A DNA stretch of 14,952 nucleotides from an uncultured Bacteroidales bacterium (GTDB lineage: Bacteria > Bacteroidota > Bacteroidia > Bacteroidales > WCHB1-69). Below, piece by piece: positions 6,172 to 14,074 of the stretch (position 1 is its first letter; each line of letters starts with the position of its first letter). The notes below the pieces were generated by a model. It was given only the letters and a program-made list of their open reading frames with translations. It searched no databases and was not told the DNA's origin. Position numbers and translations under genes: made by a program. Where the stretch lies: the NCBI GenBank assembly GCA_937901455.1, contig CALDIA010000055.1, forward strand, positions 1-14,952. Reading direction: 5' to 3'.

Positions 6172-7869
6172 ATGGACGTCTGGCGTACACTGACAGCTGC
6201 CGAGATAGGGCAGTTGACCATGCAACACAATAGTGCCGACAACTGGGATGATATTTCGGTTGTCAGCACTTTTTTTGTGGGCGACATTTACGATTGTCAC
6301 TTTTCCGGGCCTGTTCGTCTTGGCGAGCGCGTGTCCCTAAGGCGAGTATCCCTGCTGCACAGCTGCTGGCTTGATGATGACTGCACTCTCTTCAATGTGG
6401 GCGAAATAGACGGCGACACGCCCGTGCAGCCTTTTCCCATTGACGTTGGGAATGAGGATGGATCCCATACCGTAACCGCCCATGCTGACATGATAATGGC
6501 CGATGCTGTACTCTGCGCCATGCTTCCTCACGACCATGCCCTTCATCAATTAGACACTTCTTTTCCCGGCAGAGAGGGATATGCCAACTACATAGCTTCG
6601 CATGTACAGATTCGCAATGTGCTTTCTTTGCGCACGGTCTGGATAGAGCCGTACGCTGTCATATCTGAGGCCGCCCAGCTGCAGAATGTCTATGTACACT
6701 CTTCCGCTGAAGAGCCTACCATTGTGGGCGCGGGCGTCATACTGCGCGATGTGGTGCTCGGCTATGGCAATGTGGTGGACACCCATGCCATCGTGCGCGA
6801 GGTGGTCACGGGCGACAGTGTCACGTTGACCGAAGGATTGCGCATAACCCACTGCGTGGTGGGCGATAACAGTCACCTGTCGTGCTGTGAGGTGCTCTTC
6901 TCGCTCGTCTTTCCCTTCCATGAGCAGCATCATAACAACTCTTTTCTGATTGCTTCCACCGTAATGGGACAAAGCAATCTGGCCGCGGGTGCCACGATAG
7001 GATCTAACCACAACGGTCGCAAAAACGATTGCGAAATGCTTGCTGACCGCGGCTTCTGGCCGGGACTTTGCACCTCTGTGAAGTTTCCCAGCCGCTTTGC
7101 CGCATACACACTGCTCGCAAAAGGCGATTATCCCAACGAGATAAATCTGCCGTATCCTTTCTGTTTGCTGAACTACAATCAGGCCGACCATGTGTTAGAG
7201 GTGATGCCTGCCTTTTGGTGGCGCTATAACGCCTATGCCCTGCAACGCAATGCTGCCAAGTATGTGGACCGCGACCAGCGCAAGCACCCCCGGCAGCACG
7301 TCCATACACAGCCTATAGCACCCGATACCGTAGCCCAGATTATTCATGCGTTGAACCGCTGGCAGATGGGTCGGAAGGCTTTTTTGCAAGGTGTTGAACG
7401 CTCCCAACATCCTGTGCGGCTGCTCAAGGGAAACCGCTGCTATGGCGACTATCGGGAAATGTTGCTCTATTATGCATATAGCCACCTGAAAGAGGAGATG
7501 GAACAGTCTGTTGCCCAATTGCTGCCTGATGTGCAAAATGCCCGCCTGACAGAATGGTTCAATCTTGGCGGTCAGTTGGTGCCGGTGGCAGAGGTGCGCG
7601 AACTGTTGGTACATCCTGCTGCTACATGGCAGGAGATGCACGCACGCTATGATAGCCTCTGGCAGCAATTTCCCGCCCATAACCGCTTGATGGCCTGCTT
7701 CGTGCTGAAATATCTGTGCGATGGCAAACCTGCCCGCGAGAAAATCATGCTGCTCGCTGAAGAGGGTAGGGAGGTGACTGCCGCTTTTGAGGAACGCGCC
7801 CGCGAAGAACGCCGCCGCGACCTCGCTTCAACCTTCAGGAGAGCCACCCAGAATGCAATTTTTGATTAG
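6172..7869 (+). CDS. DUF4954 family protein with left-handed beta-helix
   Basis: This is a 565-residue cytoplasmic protein of a Bacteroidetes-associated family (DUF4954). Residues 30-310 are rich in short V/I-G-D-N/x-V type turns, for example VGAGVILRDVVLGYGNVVDTH, which suggest the left-handed beta-helix of hexapeptide acyl- or nucleotidyl-transferase-like proteins. The block GATIGSNHNGRKNDCEML (273-290) followed by FWPGLC (295-300) is the most distinctive family feature. The C-terminal third is alpha-helical and charged, ending in a run of R/E residues. The function is not established. Placement 22 nt before a nucleotide-sugar dehydrogenase suggests work on sugar nucleotides or surface glycans (inference). 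I recall many relatives as longer, so the C-terminus may be short here; this is unverified. Confidence 0.85.
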   Translation: MDVWRTLTAAEIGQLTMQHNSADNWDDISVVSTFFVGDIYDCHFSGPVRLGERVSLRRVSLLHSCWLDDDCTLFNVGEIDGDTPVQPFPIDVGNEDGSHTVTAHADMIMADAVLCAMLPHDHALHQLDTSFPGREGYANYIASHVQIRNVLSLRTVWIEPYAVISEAAQLQNVYVHSSAEEPTIVGAGVILRDVVLGYGNVVDTHAIVREVVTGDSVTLTEGLRITHCVVGDNSHLSCCEVLFSLVFPFHEQHHNNSFLIASTVMGQSNLAAGATIGSNHNGRKNDCEMLADRGFWPGLCTSVKFPSRFAAYTLLAKGDYPNEINLPYPFCLLNYNQADHVLEVMPAFWWRYNAYALQRNAAKYVDRDQRKHPRQHVHTQPIAPDTVAQIIHALNRWQMGRKAFLQGVERSQHPVRLLKGNRCYGDYREMLLYYAYSHLKEEMEQSVAQLLPDVQNARLTEWFNLGGQLVPVAEVRELLVHPAATWQEMHARYDSLWQQFPAHNRLMACFVLKYLCDGKPAREKIMLLAEEGREVTAAFEERAREERRRDLASTFRRATQNAIFD

Positions 7870-7891
7870 TAACCAATAATTTATATCACTC

Positions 7892-9187
7892 ATGGGTATT
7901 TTTGAAGATATTAAAGAAAAAAAATGCAAGATTGGCGTTATCGGCCTCGGCTATGTGGGATTGCCACTCGCCATGGAATTTGCCCACCATGCGTCTGTTA
8001 TCGGCTTTGACATTAATGAGTCGAACCTCCAGAAGATGCGGGAAGGACATGATCCCTGCCGCGAGCTGGACGATACCGTTTTTGAAGGGGCGGACATTCT
8101 CTTCACCTCCTCGCTGGATGATTTGCGCAAGGCCAACTTCTACATCGTGGCCGTGCCTACCCCGATAGATGAACACAATATGCCCGACCTGCGCCCGCTG
8201 CTCGCCGCTACAGAGTCGGTGGGCAAGTGCCTGAAGGTCGGCGACTACGTGGTCTATGAGTCCACAGTGTACCCCGGCTGCACGGAGGAAGACTGTGTGC
8301 CTATTCTGGAACGACTGTCAGGACTGAAAGCCGGTGCGGACTTCAAGTTCGGCTATTCCCCAGAACGTATTAACCCAGGCGAAAAGGTGCATACGCTCCC
8401 CAACACGGTGAAAATCGTCTCGGCATGCGATGATGAGGCCCTGCAACAAGTGGCCCAGGTGTACGAGATGGTAGTCAAGCCAGGCGTGCACCGCGCCCCC
8501 AGCGTCAAAGTGGCAGAGGCCGCCAAGATTATAGAAAATACCCAACGCGATGTGAACATCGCCCTGATGAATGAACTTTCCATTATCTTCGGCCGCATAG
8601 GCATCAATACCTATGATGTACTTGAAGCTGCCGGCACGAAGTGGAATTTTCTCCCTTTCTACCCGGGCTTGGTGGGTGGCCACTGCATCGGCGTGGATCC
8701 CTACTATCTGGTCTATAAAGCCGCTGAACTGAAGTATCATACTCAACTGATATCCGCCGGCCGTTTTGTCAATGACTCCATGGGCGGCTATATTGGCAAG
8801 AAGGTGGTCAAGCAAATCCTCTCCTACGGAAAACCGATTCTTAATGCCCGCATTTTGGTGATGGGCATGACCTTCAAAGAGAATGTGGCCGATATCCGCA
8901 ACAGCAAGGTGATTGACATAATCAACGAGTTCAAAGACTATGGCGTGACCGTGGATGTCGTGGATCCCTATGCCGAACCCGACCAAGTGGAGAAGTTCTA
9001 TGGCATTTCCCTGGCTGAGAAGCCCCAAGGCAAGTATGACGCTGTGGTGGTGGCCGTGGCACACAATGCCTATAAGAATATCCCAGAAGACGATTTCGTA
9101 CAACTATGCAACGAAAACGGCATCTTAGTGGATGTTAAAGGATTGTATCGGAATAAAATCACGAAACTTCATTATTGGAGTTTATAG
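7892..9187 (+). CDS. Nucleotide-sugar dehydrogenase, TviB/WbpO type (UDP-HexNAc 6-dehydrogenase)
   Basis: This is a 431-residue NAD-dependent enzyme of the UDP-glucose/GDP-mannose dehydrogenase superfamily. It oxidises the C6 hydroxyl of a UDP-sugar to a uronic acid in two steps. The N-terminal Rossmann motif is GLGYVG (18-23). YESTVYPGCTEEDC (122-135), SPERINPG (156-163) and AAKIIENTQRDVN (210-222) are central-domain signatures. The catalytic cysteine is C265 in GGHCIGVDPYY, and MGMTFKENVADIRNS (324-338) marks the C-terminal UDP-binding domain. The wording of these motifs is closest to TviB/WbpO, which use UDP-GlcNAc or UDP-GalNAc; the exact substrate cannot be fixed from sequence alone. The product normally feeds capsule or O-antigen synthesis, but no glycosyltransferases or transporters are nearby, so partners must be elsewhere. 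Confidence 0.92.
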   Translation: MGIFEDIKEKKCKIGVIGLGYVGLPLAMEFAHHASVIGFDINESNLQKMREGHDPCRELDDTVFEGADILFTSSLDDLRKANFYIVAVPTPIDEHNMPDLRPLLAATESVGKCLKVGDYVVYESTVYPGCTEEDCVPILERLSGLKAGADFKFGYSPERINPGEKVHTLPNTVKIVSACDDEALQQVAQVYEMVVKPGVHRAPSVKVAEAAKIIENTQRDVNIALMNELSIIFGRIGINTYDVLEAAGTKWNFLPFYPGLVGGHCIGVDPYYLVYKAAELKYHTQLISAGRFVNDSMGGYIGKKVVKQILSYGKPILNARILVMGMTFKENVADIRNSKVIDIINEFKDYGVTVDVVDPYAEPDQVEKFYGISLAEKPQGKYDAVVVAVAHNAYKNIPEDDFVQLCNENGILVDVKGLYRNKITKLHYWSL

Positions 9188-9223
9188 AAACCCTAATTAA
9201 TCATCAATAAACCCTTTATCATT

Positions 9224-9382
9224 ATGGAAAAATATGTATGTGACGTTTGTGGTTATGTGTATGACCCTGAAGTGGGCGACCCTGACAACGGTATTGCCCC
9301 CGGCACTCCCTTTGAGGAACTTCCTTTCAACTGGACATGCCCCTTGTGTGGCGTAGAGAAATCAGACTTTTCCAAGAAATAG
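9224..9382 (+). CDS. Rubredoxin
   Basis: This is a 52-residue small iron protein starting at ATG 9224 and ending with TAG. Two CxxCG knuckles, C6-D-V-C9-G-Y and C39-P-L-C42-G-V, provide the four cysteine ligands for one iron. Y11 and Y13, D19-P-D-x-G-I (19-24), P26-G-T and the F30 and W37 aromatic core are all standard for rubredoxins. It transfers single electrons in the cytoplasm, commonly in oxygen or peroxide defence of anaerobes (for example with rubrerythrin). It starts 36 nt after the dehydrogenase and is followed by a strong terminator, so it is probably the last gene of that transcript. No functional link to the dehydrogenase is evident. Confidence 0.97.
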   Translation: MEKYVCDVCGYVYDPEVGDPDNGIAPGTPFEELPFNWTCPLCGVEKSDFSKK

Positions 9383-9407
9383 TAGTCCGGTTTTGCTGAC
9401 TTGAAAG

Positions 9408-9436
9408 GGCAGGGCCTAAGGCTCTGCCTTTTTTTT
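9408..9436 (+). terminator. Intrinsic terminator after rubredoxin, overlapping the convergent gene
   Basis: Nine-bp arms GGCAGGGCC (9408-9416) and GGCTCTGCC (9420-9428), with one G-U wobble and a TAA loop, are followed by eight T residues. It sits 25 nt after the rubredoxin stop. The distal arm and T-run lie inside the 3' end of the convergent radical SAM gene, where they encode its last residues KKKAEP and stop. In the opposite direction the tail is only CTTTC, so it should act mainly on plus-strand transcription. Confidence 0.9.
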
Positions 9437-10363
9437 GCCCTGCCATGAGTGGCGTGCCTCCAAGCTACGGATGACGGCCTGGACAATCTCCTGATGGCGA
9501 ATGCCGTGCCATGACGGGGAGGCTAAATAGCGTGTGGGCACCTCGTTGGCTAACCGCTCAATGGCTATGGTGGGCGAGAGTCGCTCTATATAATCGGTCA
9601 AAAAGGTTATGTATCCCTCGGCCGTGAAAGTGTGGAAGTCTTCCGGCTTTACCACCCACTCCTGCTCTATGGGGGTGTGGCTCAGTATCTGCAGCTGGTG
9701 CAGCTTGAGGGTCGCTATGGGCAATCGGTTGAGTATGGCGGTGTCCTGTAGCCACAGCTCAGGCGTCTCTCCTGGCAACCCGAAGATCAAATGGCCGCAG
9801 ACAGGAATGTGCCTATTCGCAAGCATGTCCAGTGCGCGTAATGTGCTGGCTGTGTCGTGCCCCCGGTTGATGCGCCGCAATGTCTCGTCATGCAGACTCT
9901 CAATGCCAATCTCCACGCATAGATAGACGTTTTCCTGTAGCTTTTCCAAATAGTCCAGAACCTCGTCGGTCAGACAGTCGGGGCGCGTGGCGATAATCAA
10001 TCCTTGAACATGGGGGATGGCAAGAGCCTCGTTATAGCACTCGCGCAGACGGGCTGTTGGCGCATGCGTGTTGCTGAAAGCTTGGAAATAGACGAAAAAC
10101 TTGTCGATAGGACGCCGCCGTTGTGCGTGGAAAGCTACCCCATCATGTATCTGTTGCGTGATACTATGCCGACTGTTACAGTAATGGGGCGTGAAAGCCT
10201 CGTTTAAACAGAATGTGCAACCCCCAGTGCCTACCGTTCCATCACGGTTCGGACAGGTAAAACCGGCATCCACAGGAATCTTGCGCACCTGATACCCCAA
10301 CGTGTTTTGCAGATAACGATGGTAGGTGTGAAATGGCGTGCCATCGCCCCAAGAATAGGTCAT
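9416..10363 (-). CDS. Radical SAM protein, TIGR01212/YhcC family
   Basis: This is a 315-residue iron-sulfur enzyme with the family's spaced cluster motif: C37, C49 and C52 in TCPNRDGTVGTGGCTFC. Residues IPVDAGF and CLNEAFTPHY around it are typical of TIGR01212/YhcC rather than of classical radical SAM methylases. GIESLHDETLRRINRGHD (153-170) and HLIFGLPGETPE (191-202) are core-barrel segments that bind SAM. The biochemical role of this family is not established to my knowledge. The start ATG overlaps the stop of the upstream lipoprotein gene by four bases (ATGA), which indicates translational coupling. The 3' end overlaps the rubredoxin terminator. Confidence 0.92.
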   Translation of the reverse strand: MTYSWGDGTPFHTYHRYLQNTLGYQVRKIPVDAGFTCPNRDGTVGTGGCTFCLNEAFTPHYCNSRHSITQQIHDGVAFHAQRRRPIDKFFVYFQAFSNTHAPTARLRECYNEALAIPHVQGLIIATRPDCLTDEVLDYLEKLQENVYLCVEIGIESLHDETLRRINRGHDTASTLRALDMLANRHIPVCGHLIFGLPGETPELWLQDTAILNRLPIATLKLHQLQILSHTPIEQEWVVKPEDFHTFTAEGYITFLTDYIERLSPTIAIERLANEVPTRYLASPSWHGIRHQEIVQAVIRSLEARHSWQGKKKAEP

Positions 10364-10866
10364 TTTTCTTCTCGATAAAGCAGATTGTCACCGAAAGGAT
10401 CCATGGTGTAGAGCGTCTTGAGGTCAGGTTGTACGAAGAAAATGAAAGGCTCTTTCTCTTTCCCTTCGTGCGAGTAACCGGATACCATATAAAGCAGCAA
10501 TTTCTGGTTGTCCAATTCACCATTTTCCATCATACTGGTGAGATCCTCCAACGTGTTTTGGATATCTCTGAGATACAGCCTGACATAATGGGCCTTGACA
10601 GTGTCTGTTTGTATGAGCTCTTGATATTGCGTCAGATAGGCGTCTTCCATCTCGTGGAGCAACTCGATGTTGAGGTTGGCATAATTCAGTTCGTTGATGG
10701 TGTCAATGCAGTCAATCCGCAAGGAGTCGTAAATAATGTCGCAGTCGGCCAAGTACTGTTCCGCCAGGGGTTTCATCTTTTTGAAGAGTCTCTTTTCAGA
10801 GGTGTTGGAACATGAAACACACAGCGCAATTGCGATGATGACGAGCGTTATTAGCTTGTTTCTCAT
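10360..10866 (-). CDS. Putative lipoprotein of unknown function
   Basis: This is a 168-residue protein with an N-terminal export signal: MRNK, then a hydrophobic stretch to about residue 18. C19 in VSCSNTSEK is the likely lipidated cysteine, although the residue at -3 is C16 rather than the usual leucine, so the lipobox is imperfect. The rest is charged and largely helical (about 25-115), with a short C-terminal beta-like segment containing FIFFVQPDLKTLYTMDPFGDN. I do not recognise a family. It begins 12 nt after the DUF4831 gene and overlaps the radical SAM gene by 4 bp, so all three are probably cotranscribed. Location at the outer membrane or in the periplasm is inferred. Confidence 0.75.
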   Translation of the reverse strand: MRNKLITLVIIAIALCVSCSNTSEKRLFKKMKPLAEQYLADCDIIYDSLRIDCIDTINELNYANLNIELLHEMEDAYLTQYQELIQTDTVKAHYVRLYLRDIQNTLEDLTSMMENGELDNQKLLLYMVSGYSHEGKEKEPFIFFVQPDLKTLYTMDPFGDNLLYREEK

Positions 10867-10878
10867 AGGAGTAGGCGA

Positions 10879-11973
10879 TTAGTAGATGAATCCAATCTTG
10901 TGGAGATCAACGTCTTGGTGAAGTGGCATGACCTGTATGCGGCCGAACTGGTACATGTTAAGCGTGCCGAAGTCATAGATGTGCGCATCAGGGACACCGG
11001 CTTCTTTCAGCACGAGGGTGGCGTTCATGGGCGCGGGCGTGCAGTAACGATAACCGGCAGCTTTGCCCGTGGGCACGTCACTGCCACTATAGTCCAATCC
11101 TATGGTTGGGGATAGGGATAATGTGTAGCACTTGTCGCTCTTGTTGATGTTATAACCATATTGCAAACCTCCATCCTGGTTGAATGAGAACAGCGGAGTC
11201 TCCAAGTCCGAAGGGTACACCATGAACTTGTAGGTGATCTCGTCCTCCAAAACCAGTCCCGTGAACAGCGAGAGATAGTTCTCTTCCCATTGTTTGAGTT
11301 CCTTGAGCATCAGGTTGAGGGCATCAGCAGAGTAGGGGGTCTCCTGGTCGCCCTTTACTAAGTTGTACTGGTCTTGGCGACTCTTGCTGATGGCGTCAGC
11401 GGCTTGCTGTGCCTTTTGGCTGTTGGTGACATTCACCAGTTTTGTGCGGTTTGCCGGCACTTGCGTCACGATTCCGTCAATGATCTTGGTCTCCGTAAAC
11501 AAGTCCTCCATCTCTGTGTAGGAGGGGTCGGAGTAGTTTTTGAAGAAGTTGGGGATGGGCTTGCTTTTGGTCGAGTACTTGCCCACCGATTCCGGCAACC
11601 ATGTCGTGGGCTCTTCCGCCAGGTCGCAGACAATCTTCTGCTGGTTGTTGTCTAACAAAACCAAGAAGGTCTTGTCAGGGTTGGGTACCTTCACAGGGTC
11701 AATCTTCACGTTTTTGACCTTATAGAAGGTGCGGTTCTCGGAAATGACGTTTGTGAGGCCCAGCAAGGTCTGGGCATATTCGGTGTAGTACCCTTTGATT
11801 TCGCGCACTTTTGTGACGGTCACGGTGACCTCCAAGCCAGTTTGCGGCAGGGCATAGTGTACGGCATTGCCTTTTGGGGCTGAACCTTCTATCGGAAGCG
11901 GGTAAACAGCTTTCTGCGACCACGCGAAAGCAACAAAACAGCATAATAATGCAACAGAAATAAACTTCTTCAT
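10879..11973 (-). CDS. DUF4831 family exported protein
   Basis: This is a 364-residue protein with a signal peptide (MKKFISVALLCCFVAFAWSQ, cleavage near residue 19). The mature N-terminus, with HYALPQTGLEVTVTVTK followed by GYYTEYAQTLLGL, is the typical opening of the DUF4831 family, found mostly in Bacteroidetes. Further family-like parts include KIIDGIVTQVPANRTKLV (about 164-181) and the GLQYGYNIN segment near 270-280. The C-terminus ends in QVMPLHQDVDLHKIGFIY. The function is unknown; periplasmic or outer-membrane association is likely. It lies 90 nt downstream of the YugP-type peptidase gene on the same strand and may share its transcript or use a weak promoter in that gap. Confidence 0.88.
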   Translation of the reverse strand: MKKFISVALLCCFVAFAWSQKAVYPLPIEGSAPKGNAVHYALPQTGLEVTVTVTKVREIKGYYTEYAQTLLGLTNVISENRTFYKVKNVKIDPVKVPNPDKTFLVLLDNNQQKIVCDLAEEPTTWLPESVGKYSTKSKPIPNFFKNYSDPSYTEMEDLFTETKIIDGIVTQVPANRTKLVNVTNSQKAQQAADAISKSRQDQYNLVKGDQETPYSADALNLMLKELKQWEENYLSLFTGLVLEDEITYKFMVYPSDLETPLFSFNQDGGLQYGYNINKSDKCYTLSLSPTIGLDYSGSDVPTGKAAGYRYCTPAPMNATLVLKEAGVPDAHIYDFGTLNMYQFGRIQVMPLHQDVDLHKIGFIY

Positions 11974-12010
11974 TATCTAAATATTATTGTTATCTATCAT
12001 CAATTTTCAC

Positions 12011-12037
12011 CAAACTATCACCCTCGGGGTTGTTCAA
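12011..12037 (-). promoter_or_regulatory. Possible weak promoter for the DUF4831 gene
   Basis: The minus strand has TAGTTTG (12017-12011), one base short of the TAnnTTTG consensus. A TTG (12037-12035) lies 17 nt upstream. It is about 37 nt before the DUF4831 start codon. The match is imperfect, and cotranscription from the peptidase gene is an alternative. Confidence 0.3.
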
Positions 12038-12063
12038 GAAAAATAATAGCCATGAATGAATCG

Positions 12064-12750
12064 CTAATTTCTATCCAAGAACGACAGATAGTATAGCAGT
12101 GTGGCCAAGGAGGAAAGAGCAGCGATGAGATAGGTGCGGGCGGCCCACTTGAGGGCGTCCTTGGCCATGTCGTTCTCCTGCCCGTTGGTCATGCCGGTAC
12201 TGTCGAGCCACGCCACGGCACGTGCGGAGGCGTTGTACTCTACAGGAAGCGTGATCAGTGAAAACAGGGTGGTGAGGGCAAACAGTGCAATGCCGATGAA
12301 GAGGATCCACTGGCCTATGAAATGGGAAAACGTCAGGATGACAAGCCCTGCCAGTAGCACCCATTGCGACCATTTGGAGCCTATCTGCACCATGGGCACC
12401 AGCTTGCTGCGCATCGTCAGCCAGCGATAGGCGGTGGCATGCTGCACCGCATGACCGCATTCATGGGCTGCTACCGCCGCACTCGCAATGCTTACGCCTG
12501 AGTAGATGTCTTGACTCAGATTCACCGTCTTGGTTTCCGGATTGTAATGGTCGGTGAGCGTGCCCGGCGTGCTGATAACCTGCACATCGTAAATGCCGTG
12601 GTCGTGCAACATCTTCTCGGCAATCTCACGACCAGTGAGACCGCTGCTTATGCGTACTTTGCTGTATTTTGCAATGCGTGCGTTCAAGGTCTGACTCACG
12701 ATGAGACTCAGTACCATGAACACAATAAAGATAATCCAATATGTTGCCAT
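12064..12750 (-). CDS. Neutral zinc metallopeptidase, YugP type
   Basis: This is a 228-residue membrane protein of the Zn_peptidase_2 (YugP-like) family. An N-terminal membrane segment (4-20) is followed by a domain with the ordered family blocks SSGLTGREIAEKML (35-48), DHYNPETKTVNLS (67-79) and AAHECGHAVQH (94-104). The last carries the HExxH zinc site (H96, E97, H100). E171 in TLPVEYNASARA is the probable third ligand by analogy. Two further membrane segments (about 128-146 and 148-168) precede it, and a last one lies near 206-224. The natural substrate is unknown. It has its own promoter at 12773-12780. Confidence 0.92.
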   Translation of the reverse strand: MATYWIIFIVFMVLSLIVSQTLNARIAKYSKVRISSGLTGREIAEKMLHDHGIYDVQVISTPGTLTDHYNPETKTVNLSQDIYSGVSIASAAVAAHECGHAVQHATAYRWLTMRSKLVPMVQIGSKWSQWVLLAGLVILTFSHFIGQWILFIGIALFALTTLFSLITLPVEYNASARAVAWLDSTGMTNGQENDMAKDALKWAARTYLIAALSSLATLLYYLSFLDRN

Positions 12751-12772
12751 TGTCGTATTTTTTTTAAGACCG

Positions 12773-12780
12773 CAAAGATA
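12773..12780 (-). promoter_or_regulatory. Promoter -7 box for the YugP-type peptidase gene
   Basis: The minus strand reads TATCTTTG followed by CGGT, matching TAnnTTTG, 23 nt before the ATG. An inverted repeat CTGT-AAA-ACAG (12791-12801) lies just upstream in the -33 to -7 interval and could be an operator. No strong -33 motif is seen. Confidence 0.6.
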
Positions 12781-12843
12781 TAAAATATTTCTGTAAAACA
12801 GGGAACGCCTGTCGTGACATGGTGTTTTTTTCCAGCCTTTTTA

Positions 12844-12887
12844 CTATAATAAAGGGGCAGTGTTTTCACTGCCCCTTTCCATTATAG
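12844..12887 (-). terminator. Intrinsic terminator after gcvT
   Basis: A perfect 12-bp stem (AAAGGGGCAGTG at 12851-12862 with CACTGCCCCTTT at 12867-12878) has a 4-nt loop. Past a 2-nt bulge, 7 more bp extend it (CTATAAT with ATTATAG). It starts 14 nt after the gcvT stop. The U-run on the gcvT side is short (UUUAUUAUAG), but stem strength and position support termination; the hairpin could work on both strands. Confidence 0.8.
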
Positions 12888-12900
12888 AAGTTGTATTGTC

Positions 12901-13995
12901 TTATTCAGGCTTGTAAAAAGGCATCTTGACGGTGACAGCCTTCAGCAGGCGGTTGCGCACTTTGATATAGATCTCGGTGCCGGCCTTGGCGTAGTCTTTC
13001 TTGACAAGCGCTGTGCCAATGCCTTTGTTTACGGAAGGTCCGAAGGTGCCGGAGCGTACCTCGCCGATGACGTTGCCTTCGGCATCGCACACTTCGTATC
13101 CGTTGCGCGGGATGCCGCGGTCGATGAGTTCGAAACCGGCGATGCGGCGGGTGACGCCGTTCGCTTTCAGCTCTTCCATGAACTTGCGGTCAATGAAGTT
13201 CTTGCCGTCCACAAACTTGGTGATCCAGCCAAGCCCCGCCTCAATGGGGGAGATGGTGTCGTCAATCTCGTGGCCGTAAAGGCAGAAACCCATCTCCAGA
13301 CGCAATGTGTCGCGTGCACCCAAGCCAATGGGTTTGATGTCGTACTCGGCGCCAGCCTCAAACACAGCGTCCCAAATCTTCATGGCCACCTCGTTGGGGA
13401 AGTAGATTTCGCATCCGCCAGAGCCAGTGTAACCCGTAGTGGAAAACAAAATGTTGTCAATGCCCGCAAAGGTGATGATCTTGTTGGTGTAGTATTCCAT
13501 GTCCACAACATTGGCATCGGTCAGTTTCTGCATGGCCTTCAGCGCCAAGGGACCCTGTACGGCTAACTGGGAGATGCCGTCGGAGATGTTCTCGATCTCG
13601 GCACCGAAGGTCTTGTTCTGCTCCACAACCCAGGCCCAGTCCTTGTCAATGTTGGCAGCGTTTACCACTAAAAGGTAGTCCTCGTCGTGCAGGTTATAGA
13701 CCAGCAAATCGTCCACAATGCCGCCCTTGCCATTGGGAAAGCAGGAGTATTGCACCTTGCCGGGGTACAGCGCGGCCACATCGTTGGTGGTGATGTGCTG
13801 TAACAAGGCCAAGGCCTTGGGGCCCTTTACGGTGAACTCGCCCATGTGCGAAACGTCGAAGACGCCCACCTTGTTTCTAACCTGAAGATGCTCGTTGGTG
13901 ATGCTGTCGTACTGGATGGGCATGTAAAAGCCCGCAAACTCTTCCATTTTGGCACCCAACTTCTCGTGCGTGGATCTGTAAATAGTCTCTTTCAT
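12901..13995 (-). CDS. gcvT: Glycine cleavage system T protein (aminomethyltransferase)
   Basis: This is a 364-residue tetrahydrofolate-dependent aminomethyltransferase. It takes the aminomethyl group from lipoylated GcvH, releases ammonia and makes 5,10-methylene-THF in the cytoplasm. The length matches the family (about 360). Diagnostic blocks are GVFDVSHMGEF (44-54), GGIVDDLLVY (91-100, with the folate-contacting aspartate), LAVQGP in the middle, TGYTGSGGCEIYF, LGARDTLRLEMGFCLYGHE and the C-terminal SGTFGPSVNKGIG. GcvH and GcvP genes are not in the window, which is common in Bacteroidetes where they are scattered. The gene has its own promoter and terminator. No glycine riboswitch is visible in the 79-bp leader gap. 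Confidence 0.97.
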   Translation of the reverse strand: MKETIYRSTHEKLGAKMEEFAGFYMPIQYDSITNEHLQVRNKVGVFDVSHMGEFTVKGPKALALLQHITTNDVAALYPGKVQYSCFPNGKGGIVDDLLVYNLHDEDYLLVVNAANIDKDWAWVVEQNKTFGAEIENISDGISQLAVQGPLALKAMQKLTDANVVDMEYYTNKIITFAGIDNILFSTTGYTGSGGCEIYFPNEVAMKIWDAVFEAGAEYDIKPIGLGARDTLRLEMGFCLYGHEIDDTISPIEAGLGWITKFVDGKNFIDRKFMEELKANGVTRRIAGFELIDRGIPRNGYEVCDAEGNVIGEVRSGTFGPSVNKGIGTALVKKDYAKAGTEIYIKVRNRLLKAVTVKMPFYKPE

Positions 13996-14045
13996 AATGA
14001 TAATATGTTATGGTTGTTATATGTCCACAAAAAAAATCGACGTGG

Positions 14046-14053
14046 CAAAAATA
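14046..14053 (-). promoter_or_regulatory. Promoter -7 box for gcvT
   Basis: The minus strand reads TATTTTTG followed by CCAC, matching TAnnTTTG. It lies 50 nt upstream of the gcvT ATG, in the gap after the endonuclease gene. An adjoining run of eight T residues upstream could also serve as the tail of a weak endonuclease terminator. Confidence 0.55.
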
Positions 14054-14074
14054 CAAAAAAAATCTGAATGCGCA

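Noticed and set aside
7892..9187. Start of a capsule or O-antigen cluster
   Set aside because: Only the dehydrogenase is present; the following genes are rubredoxin and a convergent radical SAM gene, with no glycosyltransferase, flippase or polymerase.
13996..14074. Glycine riboswitch upstream of gcvT
   Set aside because: The gap is only 79 bp and shows a promoter and A/T runs, with no tandem aptamer motifs.
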